Shown here one piece after another: positions 9,001-13,147 of a DNA stretch of 13,147 bases (position 1 is its first letter; the number at the start of each line of letters is the position of its first letter). The notes below the pieces were generated by a model. The model ran no database searches. It had not been told where the DNA came from and saw nothing but the letters and a program-made list of their open reading frames with translations. Made by a program: the position numbers and the translations under genes. Origin of the DNA: Beroe ovata (lineage: Eukaryota > Ctenophora > Nuda > Beroida > Beroidae); contig CAMPET010000055.1 of assembly GCA_946803715.1 (NCBI GenBank), forward strand, positions 129,410 through 142,556, written 5' to 3'.

Positions 9001-12000
9001 ATTTTGTGTGCACCCTCTTCATGTCTGAGTGCGTTACAGAGTCCCTGAACACCTGTCGAGTTGTCACCTAGCAACCATATTCTGTCCACCGTGGTGTCTG
9101 TCACTGCTGTCTGCACACTCTCTACCCACATGAACTCATCACTGTGCACTGTGATGAACTTGTGTCGTAGTGGTGATACCTGGATGTAAATAGGAGAGTT
9201 TTTATCACTGGGTGCTATGATAGTATGATAGAACGATCTCAACAAGTCTTACATACCCTTTCTTCCCGTCTTCTGATAAGTGAGAGTTGATGGTTACCAG
9301 AACGTCTACTAGCAACACAATTCCTCTCCACGATTTCCGGTAAATCATCCTCATCACTACTCAGCAACACCAGAAAACCCTCGTCTGGAGTCAAGCAACC
9401 CAGCACGTTGTCTAGCAACCCTCCGCAAGCAACCCATGACGTCACAACAATGTTGAAGGATGTGTCACCCGGAATGGGTTGAGAAACATCCCAAACAATG
9501 CATTTTATCCCCTCATTGTCCAGTTTTTGCTCTTCTGCTCCAACTGCTAAAGTGTAGCTACACACTGGTCTACCAGGATTGCTGTTTAAAACCGCCTCAG
9601 TAGCTCTGTGAACAAATGAATGGTCACGCTCACTGGCCGAAATACTGGTATCAGAGTTGAAAAACATCAAACATCTTAGATTTTCAACAAACCTCTTGAA
9701 TTCTATGGCTCCCCCGACTTCAAGAACAGATATGGACCCGAATCCAGTGATATTTTCCTGTGCAATATCGAGCAGTGTCCTCAGAGCCTCACTCTCGATC
9801 AGGTCACTCGCTTCTCTCACAGCTCCACAGTTAGAGTCACATGTCACATTGTCACAGGAGATTTGATGGAATGGTGTGAACATGTAAGTCTCGAGTGTTG
9901 CAGTGCGGCCAGGTGATCTTCTCTGAGTTAGAGTCGTATGGAGACCTGGGGAAAATGAAAATGATACCTCCTGGGTAATGAAAACTGTCTCCTCGCAGTT
10001 CAGTTTGCATGTTGTTTGACTAACCCTGAATAATGACGCCACCTGCCACACACTGGTTAGTGGCGTGGTTCACTGAGAATGGCACTGTGCCAAGTGGCGG
10101 GTGGAGGGTGGGGTTCACTGACAACCTCCTGATCCGGGTGGGAAGACGTAGAGCGCGAGATTGGGACCCGATCAGCTGTACCTGGGAACAGGGGCACGTG
10201 TCATCTCAACACACATTACCACAGTATTCAGAGGCACTAACTTCCCGACAAGAACTCATGAACTCACTTACTTGTAACATGGTATCGAGGAAACTGGTCC
10301 AATCACCGTTCCAAGCTAGGACACCAGCTGTTCCCTGGTTGTTAGCTGTCACTATCCCTTGATACAACTCCTTATACTCGTACCCTCGAAGTCGCAGTTC
10401 CTGAGATGTTTGAGAGTCAAACGCATGTAAATCCTGATTATTGCACCATTCATTCTAAGCCGCAAATAGGTATCGATTTAGAAGTAACCGTACCTTGTAT
10501 ATCCCCTCTGTATCAAGCATGAGTCCACTTCCATCTTCCACATTCTCTGTCTCCCCTCCTACCCCACTCCCACTCTCTCCCTCCATAGAATAGCCACCAC
10601 TCACAGCAACAGTGCCACCAGTCGCCACCTCAAACCTCTGTAACCCTGGGCTGAGTACCACAGTGATCTCTGTTATCTCATCTGGACGCAGGATGGTAGC
10701 TTGATGTAGAGTCACATCCTCAAAAGTCACGTGACACTTGTCGACATTGGTGTATGTTGCCGTGGCAACACTTTTCCACACAAAGTAGAGGTAACCCGTG
10801 GCAGGGAGTAGATTCCTCCCGTCTATAACGTGATGGGACATGCTGTAGTAGGGAGACGTGGTGTCCAGTGTGTCCACTTTGTAGCTAAATTGTACCTGGT
10901 CAGAGGACAGGGGTAAGAGAAATGGTTATACACACGTGTTGTGGTGTAGGGACTGATGTTATAGCCCTGTACCTGGTTCGCGGAGCTAGATCCCCGGCTA
11001 TAGTCCTCGAGAGAGGGAGTAGTGTACTGGACAGAGTGGTCCCATTTCACCATACTCCCCATAGGAGGGAGATTCACCAGGGGGAGTGTGGGGGTTTCAT
11101 AAAACCTCCCAAACGTGGGGTTCGCCCCTTCATTCCACAACTTCCCGATAGAATTGAGAAAGTATTCGACACATTTGGGATCTTTCCTCTTCATGAGTGG
11201 TAGAATTGTACATGTAGGCAGTGCTCGCTTGAGTATGGGCTGGAGGAGACCACAGGCCGCTATCTCAACCACAAGCGCTCCCTCAGGAATGTGTGACAGA
11301 CTGTCGTGAAACCTGTATGAGATGATGACTGACATGACGTGAAATTGTCTGTAGTGACTGGCACATGAAACTGTCACAAATCATTGCTTTTTCTCGTATA
11401 ATATAAGCTAGGTACTTACAGCACAGGGCTGACTAGATTGTTGGACATGTAGGATGCATCGCAAAGAGTAGCAAGGTCCCAGTCAGCCTCCTTCCTTGAT
11501 GTACAAATCCAACCTGGTTGAAATAATAGCCGTCATCTTCCAGCCCCTTAAGACTGGGGTCTCCCTCGGGGAATCAAATAATGGGGATTGGGGAACATTT
11601 TAAACGTTATCCTCAACATTGACTAACGGGTAGATCTAGTTCTCGGCTCTGTTATGATATGCTTGAGACACTGTTCCAGAGCTGGTCCCACTGGGGTCAG
11701 GACTGGAGAATGGAATGCTACTCCACATGATTGTACTCCTTTAGCAAATATTCCGTCTTCACTCAATTTCTCTACCAGACCGTCCACCAGTGCTTTTTTA
11801 CCCGAAACTGTTACTGATTCCTGTAGAGAAGTGTTCCTCTGAATAGGAGTGTCCACAGTCCCTATTCTACTTTTTTATGAATATTCATTCCTCTTGCAAC
11901 TAGTATTTAATGTAGCATTACATCATTTCGTTTATAATTATTCGTGGCCGGTATAAACACAGAAATACGATTGTTTCCTAGTCGAAAAGGCGGAGATAAT

Positions 12001-13147
12001 GGAGATTGAGATAGAGTTTGCAGGAATATTGCATCATTCCTACAAAATAATCTGTAGGTCAATTGTATGTGTGTCAATAGGTCGGTAATGTCATTAACGA
12101 CCTGGAAAAGGCTCTTTTCAATCATTCTATCGAAAAAACAACAATGACGTGATGCTGTACCTGAGAGTTGTGGCACGCTGGAACTACACCAGGGGGACAA
12201 GCTCGGGTAGCTTCGTCCCATGTGAGACCCACAGCTGCCATCCCACCTTCACCGAGGTCAGCGTCGCTGATACACTTCCCTGCGTGATAACGTGACGGGT
12301 AACGCGTGACAGCAATTGCTGTAAGGAGGGTAGCGCGTGAGATGCCACATTGGATTGTGGTCGGATGAAGAAATATAAGACCTAAGGGAGTTTGTACCTC
12401 TGAAGTAGCTGGACAGTATTGTCTGCCTAATATCAAGACATCTGTCTGCATATGCACACACCAGCTCCCCAACACTATGTCCAACGAGCCCGTCAGGGAC
12501 TAGACCAAACTCTCTCAACAAATCCACCAAACCGATCTGAAATGACAATAGATCAGAAAAGATTCAGGAAATTCGGGAAAATTGAACCAGGCTTGTGTAT
12601 GAATTGTACCTACGTATAACAAAAGCACTAAACGCGTACTTTTTAACATGACGTTAATAACGTCTAACCTGTATAGCACAAAGTGACACGAAAGCGTGCG
12701 TGGCAGTTTGGAGGTTAGCACTGGGTGACGTAAGAAGGTGGTACAGGTCAATGGTGCAACCTGGTACACTCGACAGAGCTTTACAGCACTCATCAATAGA
12801 CCTGGAAAAGTAGAACAGTGGAATTTTTCATGCCTAATTGGCACGATAGTCGATACCACCTTTGACCTAAGCATGGAAAATATAAAGGGCACACTACGAG
12901 TGTGCGCATACTCATTCCTCGCAATGTGGGCAGAGTGTGGTAAGCCCCAGTACAGCTATAGGATCAAGTTGGGTATTTACCTCCTGAATGTCGCATATCG
13001 GAGCATATCACGTCCCATTTCGTTCCACTGAGCCCCCATACCGGTCATGATAAACCAGATGGGGCGTTTTCTTGCTGGGTTGTCAGCCACCACGGGATCC
13101 CTCTTGACACCGTTCAGTACCACATACCCACGAGTCACGTGGGATGT
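5077..13147 (-). CDS. FASN: Animal type I fatty acid synthase, gene 1 (5' truncated by window edge; 21 exons)
   Basis: Multifunctional cytosolic enzyme that builds palmitate from acetyl-CoA, malonyl-CoA and NADPH. Exons, 5' to 3': 13147-12981, 12801-12669, 12536-12398, 12279-12161, 11820-11628, 11513-11420, 11312-10973, 10895-10494, 10400-10272, 10181-10025, 9945-9257, 9179-8998, 8853-8574, 8495-8274, 8186-8010, 7911-7732, 7643-7479, 7358-7088, 6982-5592, 5514-5350, 5229-5077. All 20 introns are GT-AG and every junction phase agrees (13 phase 0, 4 phase 1, 3 phase 2). The joined frame is 1915 residues plus TAA. Human FASN has 2511 residues, so about 450-500 residues (the KS and linker) lie beyond the right edge. 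Order is MAT, DH, pseudo-methyltransferase, ER, KR, ACP, TE, and sequence similarity to human FASN as I recall it is evident in every domain. A terminal TE and a decayed methyltransferase argue for a true FAS rather than a FAS-like polyketide synthase. Residue numbers in the domain entries count from base 13147. Confidence 0.96.
6141..6341 (-). other. ACP domain of gene 1
   Basis: Acyl carrier protein that holds the growing chain on a phosphopantetheine arm. The attachment motif [15 protein letters not shown] is complete; its Ser codon is 6246-6248 (residue 1592). Helix residues VVSNIMG before and [15 protein letters not shown] after match the animal FAS ACP. A single ACP is present, as expected of FAS; many polyketide synthases that make specialised products carry more. 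About 27 residues of linker separate it from the thioesterase. Confidence 0.94.
6370..7180 (-). other. KR domain of gene 1 (exons 18 and 19)
   Basis: Beta-ketoacyl reductase of the short-chain dehydrogenase fold, reducing the 3-keto group with NADPH. The Rossmann motif [12 protein letters not shown] lies at the end of exon 7088-7358 (TGGLGGFG at residues 1329-1336). The frame crosses a phase-1 intron inside the codon for Gly in [15 protein letters not shown]. The catalytic Tyr is in [12 protein letters not shown] (codon 6609-6611, residue 1471), and the Ser 13 residues before it, in VCFSS, completes the active pair at the spacing of human FASN. Further marks are [17 protein letters not shown] and [16 protein letters not shown]. 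The carboxyl boundary towards the ACP linker is approximate. Confidence 0.93.
7190..8853 (-). other. ER domain of gene 1 (exons 13 to 18)
   Basis: NADPH-dependent enoyl reductase of the medium-chain dehydrogenase fold, which saturates the trans-2-enoyl chain. The start at exon 8574-8853 reads [16 protein letters not shown] and later [15 protein letters not shown]. Exon 8274-8495 gives [16 protein letters not shown] and LGLEFSGH, typical of the substrate-binding half. Exon 8010-8186 carries the nucleotide-binding motif [10 protein letters not shown] (residues 1122-1131). Exon 7732-7911 starts [10 protein letters not shown] and ends [12 protein letters not shown]. Exon 7479-7643 has [15 protein letters not shown]. 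The domain finishes in exon 7088-7358 with [15 protein letters not shown]. The donor at 7478 (GAT|gttagt) is a weaker-looking site but the joined sequence [13 protein letters not shown] keeps the family spacing exactly. All motifs look intact. Confidence 0.93.
8998..9945 (-). other. Pseudo-methyltransferase and structural KR region of gene 1 (exons 11 and 12)
   Basis: This non-catalytic core lies between DH and ER in animal FAS, where it is a decayed C-methyltransferase followed by a truncated ketoreductase that scaffolds the real KR. The 689-base exon (9257-9945) opens with [18 protein letters not shown] and MFTPF, matching the FASN post-DH linker. The place of SAM-binding motif I reads [10 protein letters not shown] (about residues 697-706), lacking the Gly-rich pattern of an active methyltransferase. 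The exon at 8998-9179 has FMWVES and [14 protein letters not shown], matching the structural KR of FASN. The junction AGG|gtatgt at 9256/9257 to catccag|GTA at 9179/9180 is the only donor/acceptor pair I found that keeps the frame with a normal-sized intron (77 bases). This is the least conserved stretch of the gene, so exact splice sites here are less certain than elsewhere. Confidence 0.85.
10025..10895 (-). other. DH domain of gene 1 (exons 8 to 10)
   Basis: Beta-hydroxyacyl dehydratase, a double hotdog fold. The first hotdog has [15 protein letters not shown]; its catalytic His is codon 10830-10832 (residue 417). [12 protein letters not shown] follows, as in vertebrate FASN. The second hotdog begins [15 protein letters not shown] in the exon at 10272-10400 and carries [11 protein letters not shown], whose catalytic Asp is codon 10284-10286 (residue 568). 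The exon at 10025-10181 continues with LRLPTRI and ends in AGGVIIQG, matching the domain's distal edge in human FASN. Both members of the His/Asp pair are present, so an active dehydratase is expected. A Gly/Ser/Glu-rich insertion around 10520-10600 is low-complexity and probably a surface loop. Confidence 0.93.
11080..13147 (-). other. MAT domain of gene 1 (exons 1 to 7)
   Basis: Malonyl/acetyl transferase: loads acetyl and malonyl units from CoA onto the ACP. The first exon reads [14 protein letters not shown], the usual entry motif of animal MAT. The nucleophile motif GHSVGE is in the exon at 12398-12536, with the Ser codon at 12474-12476 (residue 121). The catalytic His sits in GVAFHS, codon 11710-11712 (residue 223). 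The YFRGK stretch spans the junction between 12398 and 12279 and keeps the Arg that in this family binds the malonyl carboxylate. [14 protein letters not shown], in the exon at 12161-12279, closely matches the vertebrate enzyme. The exon at 11420-11513 (94 bases, containing NNLVSPVL) is the shortest in gene 1 and is found only through its splice phases. The domain end within exon 7 is approximate. The introns here are the most variable in gene 1 (107 to 340 bases). Confidence 0.93.

Noticed and set aside
9180-9245. In-frame extension of exon 12 containing SFYHT, which looks like SFYG of human FASN
   Set aside because: Using it would need an intron of 19 bases or a frameshift after 9257. The 77-base intron from 9180 to 9256 keeps phase and family spacing without either.
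10033-10362. Plus-strand open frame of 109 codons
   Set aside because: It overlaps two DH exons and an intron of gene 1 on the other strand and has no family resemblance.
12309-12322. Perfect 14-base palindrome ACAGCAATTGCTGT in an intron of gene 1
   Set aside because: A single short palindrome in 13 kb is close to chance and nothing around it suggests a site.
31-13147. A single bimodular polyketide synthase, with the KS at 1223-1417 as the next module
   Set aside because: The first unit ends in a TE with a full triad and a TAA stop, and the KS exon is preceded by its own start codon exon at 1909-1990. Two separate genes explain this better.
5077-13147. Animal FAS-like polyketide synthase or bacterial type I PKS
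   Set aside because: A terminal TE, a decayed methyltransferase, one ACP, animal FASN linkers and twenty introns all favour a FAS. A tree with full sequences would settle it.

Overview
This window is eukaryotic nuclear DNA, almost certainly from an animal. It holds parts of two animal-type (type I) fatty acid synthase genes, both on the minus strand and head to tail. Each is split by GT-AG introns whose positions and phases restore one unbroken reading frame. Most introns of the first gene are short (77 to 340 bases), and the flanks carry a GT microsatellite, minisatellite-like arrays and a foldback element. Compact introns and an invertebrate-looking FAS fit an early-branching invertebrate such as a sponge, but the species is only a guess.

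Gene 1 (13147 down to 5077) runs in from the right edge without its ketosynthase (KS) end. Twenty-one exons can be joined, 5748 bases in all, giving 1915 residues plus a TAA stop. Domain order is malonyl/acetyl transferase (MAT), dehydratase (DH), degenerate methyltransferase and structural ketoreductase region, enoyl reductase (ER), ketoreductase (KR), acyl carrier protein (ACP) and thioesterase (TE). This is the animal FASN order. The key catalytic residues I could locate are all present.

Gene 2 (1990 down to 31, leaving at the left edge) starts about 3.1 kb downstream of the gene 1 stop. Its first three coding exons encode about 118 residues of the KS amino terminus. Its introns are longer (491 and 1113 bases). 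The two segments do not overlap in protein space, so whether the copies are recent duplicates or diverged paralogues cannot be read here.

The stretch between the genes (1991 to 5076) has no gene I can support. From high to low coordinates it holds the 3' flank of gene 1 with a small CpG-rich patch, a pyrimidine-rich tract of about 370 bases, an array of the 10-mer GAATACCCAA in both orientations, a long imperfect inverted repeat of about 880 bases (MITE or foldback-like), an array of ATGGACA/TGTCCAT motifs, and the presumed upstream region of gene 2. CACGTG (E-box) hexamers are about four times as frequent in the window as chance predicts, including two just upstream of the gene 2 start.

Together the genes point to local duplication of the cytosolic fatty acid synthase, with repeat-rich DNA between the copies. 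I see no bacterial operon, CRISPR array, tRNA or rRNA.
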